Positions 19,375 to 26,406 of a stretch of 64,000 nt of DNA are shown here, one piece after another. Position 1 is the first letter of the stretch, and each line of letters opens with the position of its first letter. The notes beneath the pieces were generated by a model. That model was given only the letters and a program-made list of their open reading frames with translations. It ran no database searches and was not told where the DNA came from. The translations under genes were made by a program, and so were the position numbers. Where the stretch lies: positions 186,001-250,000 of the forward strand of contig NZ_RCTF01000003.1 of assembly GCF_003667445.1 (NCBI RefSeq). The letters run 5' to 3'. This DNA is from Xanthobacter tagetidis. GTDB taxonomy: Bacteria > Pseudomonadota > Alphaproteobacteria > Rhizobiales > Xanthobacteraceae.

Positions 19375-19504
19375 GGGGGGCGTCGCAAAACAACAGGTGC
19401 AGACCCCGCGGATCTACCTGAACCGGTCTGAGATGCCCCGCAACATACAAATCGTTCATTGAAATGGATCTAAGCATTTATTTCTTCAGAAAAATTCATG
19501 AATA

Positions 19505-19559
19505 AATATAGTTTATAAGAATATTACATACTCTACAAATTTGATGGATAAACTATATT
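19505..19559. repeat. Perfect 12-bp inverted repeat after lipoprotein gene
   Basis: Arms AATATAGTTTAT (19505-19516) and ATAAACTATATT (19548-19559) are exact reverse complements separated by 31 bases. The right arm ends two bases before the stop codon of the lipoprotein gene at 19561. It may act as a terminator or mark an insertion boundary. Confidence 0.6.
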
Positions 19560-19560
19560 A

Positions 19561-19926
19561 TCACTTCATTTGAATTATAGCACCGCATGAGTTAATATTT
19601 ACAATTTCTCCATGTGTATTATATAATATTGTGACTTCATAATATTTTTCACCTTCAAGCCATGAAATAATACCGAATGGCCTCTTGACAGAAATTCTAC
19701 AGCAATCATCTCCAAATTTTTTCTTAAAATCGCTCGAGTCAAGAACTTGAAACTGGCTAAAATACCATCTTTGATACCCTGGCGACATGACCTCTTCGAT
19801 TGAGCGATCAATCAATTCCTTCTCGGATAATTGATGCGTGCCGCAGCTGCGATCAGAGCACCCCGAAAGGGGGGGTAGTAACAGACACAGCGCTAATGCC
19901 AATGGTATCTTTCGTGCCATTTCCAT
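19561..19926 (-). CDS. AT-rich lipoprotein of unknown function (copy 1, intact)
   Basis: 121-residue predicted outer- or inner-membrane lipoprotein. The signal peptide ends in the lipobox LSGC, placing the lipidated cysteine at about residue 23. The mature part contains Cys-x-x-x-Cys after the lipobox, a Cys-Cys pair (FGDDCCRISV) and a late Cys (NSCGAII), suggesting disulfides in the periplasm. Base composition is far more AT-rich than the chromosome around it, pointing to recent transfer. It is paralogous to the frameshifted gene at 20181-20538: shared features are the lipobox, SSDF, FGxxCC and CGxII. No known family was recognised. Confidence 0.72.
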   Translation of the reverse strand: MEMARKIPLALALCLLLPPLSGCSDRSCGTHQLSEKELIDRSIEEVMSPGYQRWYFSQFQVLDSSDFKKKFGDDCCRISVKRPFGIISWLEGEKYYEVTILYNTHGEIVNINSCGAIIQMK

Positions 19927-19967
19927 CTAGCTGAAGTCACAACGTTGCGGCTCTATTCAAGTCGAAC

Positions 19968-19996
19968 GAAGTCACCTCTCCCTCCAAAAATCATGC
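19968..19996. repeat. 29-bp repeat upstream of lipoprotein copy 1 (hlyD 3'-end remnant)
   Basis: Matches 20582-20610 at 26 of 29 positions. Read on the minus strand in the hlyD frame it encodes HDFWRER and a stop, equivalent to the HDFGRER stop of the other copy. It therefore looks like the last codons of a second hlyD 3' end in front of the lipoprotein gene. Confidence 0.7.
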
Positions 19997-20180
19997 TGAA
20001 GAATTGATATCTATATAAATTTGTTTAAGCGGGACTACAATAAAATCTTTTTCCTGCAATTCAAGATAAATAAGATCGTTAAAATTGTACTAAGACTCTA
20101 TATTTGCGAAAATTAATACTCATTCTTTGAATAATTATGATATATCACCATTATTTCCTCCATAGACAGGATTTGCACTA

Positions 20181-20538
20181 CTATATTATGTGTCCGCACA
20201 AATCCACATGTACAATAGATACTTCTTTATCATACTTTAATATTACCAAATAATAATTGCGATAAAATAAAAATTGTATCGTCTTTTTTGGTGTTATCTA
20301 ACGAGGCGCTGCAACATTTATTTCCAAAAACGCGCAGAAAATCATCTGAACTTCGAACGCCGAAATCGTCAAAATACGGTTTAGTATATGGAATAGATAG
20401 CTCATTATCAATTGCGATTCTAGTTGCGCCGGCCGCTGATAACGATGATTTATTGCAATCATCGTCTACGCATCCAGCCAGGCACAAATATAATATGGCG
20501 GCTAATGACGAGCATATTTTTTCCAATAGCTTAATCAT
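20181..20538 (-). pseudogene. Frameshifted lipoprotein gene (copy 2)
   Basis: The ATG at 20538 follows GGAAAAAATA and opens a signal peptide with lipobox LAGC (MIKLLEKICSSLAAILYL, then CLAGCVDDDC). The frame stops at 20230 after LFGNIKV. In the next frame, starting at the same point, YDKEVSIVHVDLCGHII followed by a stop at 20181 restores the C-terminus seen in the intact paralogue (GEIVNINSCGAII). A single-base indel near 20235 therefore broke the gene. Conserved positions with copy 1 include SSDF, FGNKCC against FGDDCC, and CGxII. It is very AT-rich, like copy 1. Confidence 0.75.
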
Positions 20539-20581
20539 TATTTTTTCCAAATGCGGATATTTAGCATATTGTGCTGTCAAA

Positions 20582-20610
20582 GAAGTTATCTCTCCCTCCC
20601 AAAATCATGC
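20582..20610. repeat. 29-bp repeat upstream of lipoprotein copy 2 (hlyD stop region)
   Basis: Second copy of the repeat at 19968-19996. It covers the last codons and stop of the hlyD remnant (HDFGRER, stop at 20586-20588) and starts 44 bp before the copy 2 start codon. The shared junction shows that an hlyD-end plus lipoprotein unit was duplicated. Confidence 0.75.
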
Positions 20611-20796
20611 CGATACCTCAGGATCGGCGAGAGCAGATACTCGATCAGCCGCCGCTCCCCGTCTTGATCTCCGTCGCCACCGCCATGCCCGCTTCGATCG
20701 GCCGGAAGCCCTGTTCCGTCTCGATCCCCGTCTCCCGCACCGGCACGCGCGCCACATAGACCGGCTGCTGCCCCTCGCGATCTCCGCCATCCTTGG
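20586..20796 (-). pseudogene. 3' remnant of a type I secretion membrane-fusion (HlyD) gene, frameshifted
   Basis: About 70 codons of an HlyD-family C-terminus. The first frame reads QPVYVARVPVRETGIE, then QGFRPIEAGMAVATEIKTG, ending at a stop at 20645; the adjacent frame continues RRLIEYLLSPILRYRHDFG with RER and a stop at 20586. EIKTG(x)RRxIEYLLSPxLRY is the characteristic end of type I secretion adaptors that link the ABC exporter to TolC in RTX-type systems. The 5' end of the fragment is lost at about 20797, and no HlyB or TolC gene is nearby. The fragment is dead: truncated and frameshifted. Confidence 0.75.
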
Positions 20797-21110
20797 CTGT
20801 TCATCTCTTCAGGCTACCATCCGCTCTGCGCCGCCGTAAGCCGGCCTCGCAAGGCGGGATGATTTGTTTCGGAGAGAGGCACCGCCCCGTCGCCTTCCGC
20901 CTCGATCGGTGGGCGTATGGACCGCGCCGGTGCTCCCTGCGGCCGGGAATGGATGCTCCGGTCATGCCGGAGCATGACGGTTCGGAAAAGACGCCGCCCA
21001 ATGGGACGAGGGCAGTGCAGGGGCCCGCCGCCCCGCCCGCGGCAGGCCCCTTTTGGGGCCGGGTCTGCCCAGGTGCTATTCTCGTTGCCCCTCAGCCGGC
21101 GGAAGCCCCC
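20797..21110. other. 314-bp region between hlyD remnant and MgtC-family gene
   Basis: Right edge of the decayed islet followed by native GC-rich sequence holding a palindromic repeat element (stem-loop at 20953-20975, with degenerate partner sequence from about 20885). Ends with the leader of the MgtC-family gene. No gene seen. Confidence 0.5.
20953..20975. repeat. Palindromic repeat, copy A (ATGCTCCGG stem)
   Basis: A 9-bp perfect stem ATGCTCCGG/CCGGAGCAT with a 5-base loop. It is preceded by GG and followed by GACGG, the same context as copies at 51268 and 51426 on the opposite strand. This is a dispersed intergenic palindrome of the kind common in Hyphomicrobiales. Confidence 0.8.
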
Positions 21111-22364
21111 ATGCCCGAACTCATCCTCGGCCTTGCCACCGCCCTCGCCATCGGCCTCATGGTGGGCGTCGAGCGGGGGTGGCGCGAGCGGGACGAGCCG
21201 GCGGGAAGCCGCACCGCGGGCGTGCGCACCTATGCGCTGTCGGGGCTGCTCGGCGGCGTCGCCGCGGCGCTGGCCCAGGCCACGGGCAGCGCCGCCGTGC
21301 TCTGGGGCACCGGTCTCGCCTTCACCGCCGTGTTCTCCGCCTTCAAGTATCGCGAGATGGCGGAGGAGGAGGATTTCAGCGCCACCGGCATCATCGCCGC
21401 CATGCTGGTGTTCGCCCTCGGTGCGCTGGCGGTGGCGGGCGAGCCGCAGGCGGCGGGCGCCACCGCCATCGCGGCGACCGCGCTGCTCGCCGCCCGCGAG
21501 GTGCTGCACAAGATGGTGGCGAACCTCACCTGGGCCGAGCTGCGCTCCGCCCTCGTGCTGCTCGCCATGAGCGTGATCGTGCTGCCGCTGCTGCCGGACG
21601 CGACCATCGACCCATTCGACAGCATCAATCCGCGCCAGATCTGGACCTTCATGGTGCTCACCGCCACGGTCTCCTTCGCCGGCTATGTGGCGGTGAAGGC
21701 GGCGGGGGCGCAGAAGGGCATCCTCATCAGCGCGCTCGCCGGGGCGCTGGTGTCCTCCACCGCCGTCACCTTGGCCTTCGCCCGGCGCTCCGCCAATGAC
21801 GAGCCGGCGGGCCTGCTGGCGGGCGGGGCGGCGCTCGCCGCCATGGTCTCGCTGCTGCGGGTGATGGCGATCTGCGCCATCGTCCAGCCCGGCCTGCTGC
21901 TGACGCTTGCGCCGCCGGCCGTTGCGGGGGCCGCTGCGTTCGGCGCCGCCGGCCTGTTGCTGATGCGCCGGCGCGAGGCGGTCACCGGCGATGCCGAGGC
22001 GCCGGGCAACCCGTTCGACATCGGCCCGCTGGCCGCCTTCGCCGCCTTGTTCGCCGTGGTCTCGGCGATCAGCGGCTTCCTGCTCAAGGTGGTGGGGCCG
22101 GACAGCCTCTATCTGGTGAACGCGGTGGCCGGCATCGTCGACGTGGACGTGCCCGCGCTGAACGCCGCGCGCCTCGCCGGCGGCGGGCTGACCATGGAGA
22201 ACGCGGCGCTCGCCATCCTGATCGCGCTCGGCGTGAACGCGCTCGGCCGGGTCGGCTTCGCCGCCGCCGCGGGCACGGCCGGCTTCACCGTGCGCCTGTT
22301 GGCCGCGACGGCGGCGGCGGTGGCCGCGGCGGGGGCCGTGTTCATCGCCATCAACGCGGCCTGA
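21111..22364 (+). CDS. MgtC/SapB N-terminal and DUF4010 membrane protein
   Basis: 417-residue integral membrane protein with about 11-12 hydrophobic helices. The first 150 residues show the MgtC/SapB pattern (GLATALAIGLMVGVERGWRE and GVRTYALSGLLGGVAA), and the C-terminal two thirds match DUF4010 (KGILISALAGALVSSTAVTL). MgtC-type proteins are linked to magnesium-limited growth and ATP synthase control in pathogens, but this long fusion class has no assigned substrate. The ATG at 21111 starts exactly at the conserved domain; the long upstream open frame is repeat sequence. recJ follows 48 bp later. Confidence 0.88.
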   Translation: MPELILGLATALAIGLMVGVERGWRERDEPAGSRTAGVRTYALSGLLGGVAAALAQATGSAAVLWGTGLAFTAVFSAFKYREMAEEEDFSATGIIAAMLVFALGALAVAGEPQAAGATAIAATALLAAREVLHKMVANLTWAELRSALVLLAMSVIVLPLLPDATIDPFDSINPRQIWTFMVLTATVSFAGYVAVKAAGAQKGILISALAGALVSSTAVTLAFARRSANDEPAGLLAGGAALAAMVSLLRVMAICAIVQPGLLLTLAPPAVAGAAAFGAAGLLLMRRREAVTGDAEAPGNPFDIGPLAAFAALFAVVSAISGFLLKVVGPDSLYLVNAVAGIVDVDVPALNAARLAGGGLTMENAALAILIALGVNALGRVGFAAAAGTAGFTVRLLAATAAAVAAAGAVFIAINAA

Positions 22365-22412
22365 GGCGCCGGCCCGCTCGACGCGGCGGCCGGCCTCTGT
22401 CTTGATGGCGCC

Positions 22413-24221
22413 GTGACCATCGCGCTGACGAATCGCCCCTTCCTCGATGTCGCCCAGTCGGCCACCGGCCGCGTCTGGCGCGACCGGCTGGATGTGCGCA
22501 CCTCCCAGCTCGCCCTCGCCATGGCCCAGCGGCTCGGCATCGGCGATCTCGTCGCCCGCGTGCTCGCCGGCCGCGGCGTTGGCCTGGAGGAGGCCGAGGC
22601 CCATCTCGACCCCACCATCCGCGCGCTTCTGCCCGACCCCGACACCCTCACCGACATGGGCGCGGCGGTGGAGCGCCTCGCCCGCGCGGTGGCGGCCGGG
22701 GAACAGGTGGCGGTGTTCGGCGACTATGACGTGGACGGCGCCTGCGCCACCGCGCTCCTGGTGAGCGTGCTGCGCGCGGCCGGGCTCGATCCTCTGTTCC
22801 ACATTCCCGACCGCATCTTCGAGGGCTACGGCCCGAATGCCGGCGCCATCGCGCAGCTCGCCGGCCAGGGCGTCACCTTGCTGGTGACGGTGGATTGCGG
22901 CACCACCTCCACCGCCGCGCTCGCCGCCGCGCGGGAGCTGGGGCTCGACACGGTGGTGATCGACCACCACCAGGCTGGCGAGGCGCTGCCCGAGGCTGTG
23001 GCGATCGTGAACCCGAACCGGGAGGACGACCTCTCCGGCCTCGGCCATCTGTGCGCGGCGGGCCTCGTCTTCGTCACCTGCGTCGGGCTGGTCCGTGCGC
23101 TCCGGCAGGCGGGCCATTTCACCACCGCCCGCCCGGCGCCGGACCTGCTTGCCGCGCTCGACCTCGTGGCGCTCGCCACCGTGGCGGACGTGGTTCCGCT
23201 CGTCGGCCTAAACCGCGCCTTCGTCACCAAGGGGCTGATCGCCCTGCGGCGGCGCGAGCGCGTCGGCCTCACCGCTTTGATGGACGCCGCCCGGCTCGAC
23301 GGGCCGCCGCGCCCGTTCCATCTCGGCTTCCTGCTCGGCCCGCGCATCAATGCCGGCGGGCGGATCGGCGACGCGGCGCTGGGCACCCGGCTGCTGCTCA
23401 CGCAGGACCCCATGGAGGCGAAGGCCATCGCCGCGGAGCTCGACCGCCTCAACGGCGAGCGCCAGGAGGTGGAGCGCGCCATCCTCGGCGCCGCCGAGGC
23501 GGAGGCGGACGCCGCGCTCGGCATCGGCGGCGACGGCGCCTGCGTCATCGTCTCCGGCGACGGCTGGCATCCGGGCGTCGTGGGGCTGGTGGCGGCGCGG
23601 CTGAAGGAAAAGTTCCAGCGCCCCGCCTTCGCCATCGCCTTCAACGGCGAGACCGGGACCGGCTCGGGCCGCTCGCTCGCCGGGGTCGATCTCGGCCGCG
23701 CGGTGCGCGAGGCGGTGGAGCTGGGCCTGCTGGTCAAGGGCGGCGGCCACGCCATGGCGGCCGGCCTCACGGTGGAGCGCGGCAAGCTGGGCGCGTTGCG
23801 CGCCCATCTGGAGAACCGGCTTTCCGCCGACGTGGCGCGCGCCCGCGCCGAGGGCGCGCTCACGCTCGACGGCGCGCTCACCGCCGGGGCGGCGAGCCCG
23901 GCGCTGGTGGAGACCATCGCCCGCGCCGGCCCGTTCGGCGCCGGCAATCCGGAGCCGGTGTTCGCCTTCCCGGCGCACCGCATCAGCTTCGCCGAGACCT
24001 TCGGCGCCGGCCATGTGCGCGCCCGCATCACCGCGGCGGGCGGGGAGAGCCTGAAGGCCACCGCCTTCCGCTGCGCCGAGGAGCCATTGGGCCGGGCGTT
24101 GCTCGCCGCGCGCGGGCGGCCGGTTCACGTCGCCGGCAGCCTCGACCTCGACACCTGGCAGGGCGAAACCCGCGTCGCGCTGCGCCTCAAGGACATCGCC
24201 GAGCCCGGCGGCCGGCCCTGA
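22413..24221 (+). CDS. recJ: Single-stranded-DNA-specific exonuclease RecJ
   Basis: 602-residue 5'-3' exonuclease of recombinational and mismatch repair. DHH-family motifs are present: VFGDYDVDGACATALL (motif I, about residue 107), LLVTVDCGTTS, VIDHHQAGE (the DHH motif, about residue 188), and GPRINAGGRIGD. The DHHA1 domain (SGDGWHPGVVGLVAARL and KGGGHAMAAGLT) and the C-terminal OB-fold region with FGAGNPEPVF follow. The length is typical. GTG at 22413 was chosen because the nearby ATG at 22405 is out of frame. Confidence 0.96.
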   Translation: MTIALTNRPFLDVAQSATGRVWRDRLDVRTSQLALAMAQRLGIGDLVARVLAGRGVGLEEAEAHLDPTIRALLPDPDTLTDMGAAVERLARAVAAGEQVAVFGDYDVDGACATALLVSVLRAAGLDPLFHIPDRIFEGYGPNAGAIAQLAGQGVTLLVTVDCGTTSTAALAAARELGLDTVVIDHHQAGEALPEAVAIVNPNREDDLSGLGHLCAAGLVFVTCVGLVRALRQAGHFTTARPAPDLLAALDLVALATVADVVPLVGLNRAFVTKGLIALRRRERVGLTALMDAARLDGPPRPFHLGFLLGPRINAGGRIGDAALGTRLLLTQDPMEAKAIAAELDRLNGERQEVERAILGAAEAEADAALGIGGDGACVIVSGDGWHPGVVGLVAARLKEKFQRPAFAIAFNGETGTGSGRSLAGVDLGRAVREAVELGLLVKGGGHAMAAGLTVERGKLGALRAHLENRLSADVARARAEGALTLDGALTAGAASPALVETIARAGPFGAGNPEPVFAFPAHRISFAETFGAGHVRARITAAGGESLKATAFRCAEEPLGRALLAARGRPVHVAGSLDLDTWQGETRVALRLKDIAEPGGRP

Positions 24222-24340
24222 GGGCGCCGCCCGGCCGGGGCCGCGCCGTCCGAGACAGGAGCCGACGCGACCGGGCCAAACCTCGCGGGACCAGGCGGGG
24301 CGCGATCAGGCCCGGGCCGTGCAAGGCTTCTGCGGTCCGC

Positions 24341-25321
24341 TCAGGATTTTCCCGACCAGGGCTGGGTGGTCCAGAGGGCACGGAACTTGGCGTCCGCCTT
24401 GGCGAGGCGGGCGCGCCATTCGGGGCCCGGCAGGTAGTCCGGCTCGGTGAACTGGCTCTCGATCTTGGCCAGGAACTCCGGATTCTTCACCACCTTGGCG
24501 GTGGCCTCGGCGAGCCGCGCCATCACCTCCGGCGGCAAGCCCTTCGGCGCCACGATGCCCCGCTCGGAGCCCATCTCGATGTTCACCCCCTGCTCGCGGA
24601 AGGTCGGCACGTCCGGCGCGAAGCGCGAGCGGGTCGCCCCGCCCTGGGCGATCATCCGAAGCTGGGTCTTGAAGGGCGCCACCTCGCCCACATTGAGCCC
24701 CGCCACCGTCACCTGCCCGCCGATCACCGCCATCCGCATCGGCCCGGCGCCCGGGAAGGGAATGTGGTTCAGCTTCACGCCGGTCGCCTGCTCGAACAGC
24801 ACCAGGCACAGGTGATCGTCGGTGCCGACGCCGGTGGAGCCGAAGGTCACGCCGCCCGGGTCCTTGCGGGCTGCCTCGATCAGCTCCTTGACGCTCCGGA
24901 TCGGGCTGTCCGGCTTCACCGAGAACGCGGAGGGGTCGGAGACGAGGTTGGCGACAAAGTCGAAATCGTCCAGCTTGAACTGGGTGTTGCGCTCGATCGG
25001 CAGAGTGATGAGGCCCGGCATGTTGGTGACGCCAAGCGTATAGCCGTCCGGCCTTGCGCGGGCGACGCCGGCGAGCGCGGTCTCGCCCGAGGCGCCCGGC
25101 TTGTTGACCACCACCACCGAGCCCCCAAGCTCGGTCGCGAGGAAGCCGGCGAAGGTGCGGGCGGTCACGTCGGTGCCGCCGCCGGGCGAGAAGCCCACCA
25201 CCAGCTCGATGGGCCGGCTCGGGAACGACTCGGCGCGCAGCACCGCGGGGGCGGCGACGAGGCCGGCCGCGACCCCGGCCGTGGTGCCGAGGAAGCGCCT
25301 GCGGGAAATCAGCGTGGTCAT
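24341..25321 (-). CDS. Tripartite tricarboxylate transporter-type substrate-binding protein (Bug/TctC family)
   Basis: 326-residue periplasmic binding protein with a twin-arginine signal (SRRRFLGTTAGVAAGLVAAPA). Bug-family hallmarks are SFPSRPIELVVGFSPGGGTD near the N-terminus, VNKPGASGETA, DGYTLGV, and the C-terminal RSRFAPDVPTFREQG. These proteins capture carboxylates, aromatic acids and other small solutes. No TctA/TctB membrane genes occur in the window, so it is an orphan. The ATG at 25321 follows GGAGGAGACC. It is the last gene of the aldehyde dehydrogenase-epimerase-binding protein unit, which suggests uptake of the compound that these enzymes degrade. Confidence 0.93.
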   Translation of the reverse strand: MTTLISRRRFLGTTAGVAAGLVAAPAVLRAESFPSRPIELVVGFSPGGGTDVTARTFAGFLATELGGSVVVVNKPGASGETALAGVARARPDGYTLGVTNMPGLITLPIERNTQFKLDDFDFVANLVSDPSAFSVKPDSPIRSVKELIEAARKDPGGVTFGSTGVGTDDHLCLVLFEQATGVKLNHIPFPGAGPMRMAVIGGQVTVAGLNVGEVAPFKTQLRMIAQGGATRSRFAPDVPTFREQGVNIEMGSERGIVAPKGLPPEVMARLAEATAKVVKNPEFLAKIESQFTEPDYLPGPEWRARLAKADAKFRALWTTQPWSGKS

Positions 25322-25364
25322 TCGGGTCTCCTCCATCTCGTCTTCTGTTTCGTCGTCGTCCGGT

Positions 25365-26396
25365 TCACTCGGCCGCGAGCGCCTTCGACCCCTCGCGCCA
25401 GGCGATGAGGCGGCGAATGCCCTCGCGCATGGTCACTTCGGGCTTCCAGCCGATGACGCGCTCGGCCTCCTCATGGGCGATGCGGAATGCGCCCCCCGTG
25501 GTCAGGCGCACCTTGCCGGGCTCCGGCGCCACGTGCTCCGGCGCGATCGGGATGCCGGCCACCTCGGCCACCAGGTTCACCAGCTCCAGCGTCGTCACCG
25601 GCGCCGGGCCGGAGAGGTTCACCGCCACGTCCGAAGCCGGCGCGGCGAGCGCGAGCGCGTTGGCGCGGGCGACGTCGCCCACATAGACGAAGTGCTTGGT
25701 CTCCGAGCCGTCGCCCAGCACGCGCGGGGCAAGGCCCTGCTTCAGCCGGTCATGGGTCTCGATGATGTAGAGCGCGTTGGCGGCGCGGTAGTGCTGGCGC
25801 TCGCCGTAGACGGTCGAGTAGCGCAGGATCACGTAGTCGAGCCCGTAGCGGCGGAAGGCGTCGCGGCACAGTTGCTCGCCGATGATCTTCGAAGCGCCGT
25901 AGAGCACGGCGGCGGGCGGCGCGCCGGCAGAATGGAACGGGGTCGTCTCCACCAGTTCGCCGGCCACCCCCGGCCCGTAGCCGTAGACCGCGTTCGAGGA
26001 GGCGAACACGAGCTTCTTCACGCCGTTGGCGCAGCAGGCGGCGATGACGTTGCGCACGCCGTCGATGTTCACCTCCAGGCCCACCTCCGGGTCGCGGTCC
26101 ATGGAGATGGTCATCATGGCGGCGAGGTGGATCACGCCGTCCACGTTGCGGATCGCCCGCAGAAGCTGCGGCAGGCGGGTGATGTCCGCGGTCTCGATGC
26201 GCACCCGCGGATTGCCTTCCAGGTGAGCGATGGTCTCGCGGGCGCCGAAGGAGAAGTTGTCGAGGATAACCACCTCGGCGGCGCCCTGGGCGAGCAGCAG
26301 ATCGGCGGTGGTGGAGCCGACGAGGCTCGCGCCGCCGACGATGAGGAAGCGGCCGCCGGGAATGGCGAGGGACGCAGTGCGTTGGGTCGAGGTCAT
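25365..26396 (-). CDS. NAD-dependent epimerase/dehydratase (extended SDR)
   Basis: 343-residue extended short-chain dehydrogenase/reductase. The Rossmann motif is slightly unusual: FLIVGGASLVGSTTADLLL (GGxSxxG where GxxGxxG is typical). The catalytic serine is in VFASSNAVYGYG and the YxxxK pair is in LYGASKIIGEQ. Sugar-nucleotide epimerases have this layout, but the catabolic neighbourhood points to a carboxylate or sugar-acid substrate instead. The gene starts 10 bp after the aldehyde dehydrogenase stop and ends 43 bp before the binding-protein gene, so all three form one operon under the divergent GntR regulator. Confidence 0.9.
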   Translation of the reverse strand: MTSTQRTASLAIPGGRFLIVGGASLVGSTTADLLLAQGAAEVVILDNFSFGARETIAHLEGNPRVRIETADITRLPQLLRAIRNVDGVIHLAAMMTISMDRDPEVGLEVNIDGVRNVIAACCANGVKKLVFASSNAVYGYGPGVAGELVETTPFHSAGAPPAAVLYGASKIIGEQLCRDAFRRYGLDYVILRYSTVYGERQHYRAANALYIIETHDRLKQGLAPRVLGDGSETKHFVYVGDVARANALALAAPASDVAVNLSGPAPVTTLELVNLVAEVAGIPIAPEHVAPEPGKVRLTTGGAFRIAHEEAERVIGWKPEVTMREGIRRLIAWREGSKALAAE

Positions 26397-26406
26397 GGGC
26401 GTTCCG

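Noticed and set aside
20797..21110. Long upstream extension of the MgtC-family gene
   Set aside because: It would translate the palindromic repeat and has no similarity; the ATG at 21111 starts at the family N-terminus.
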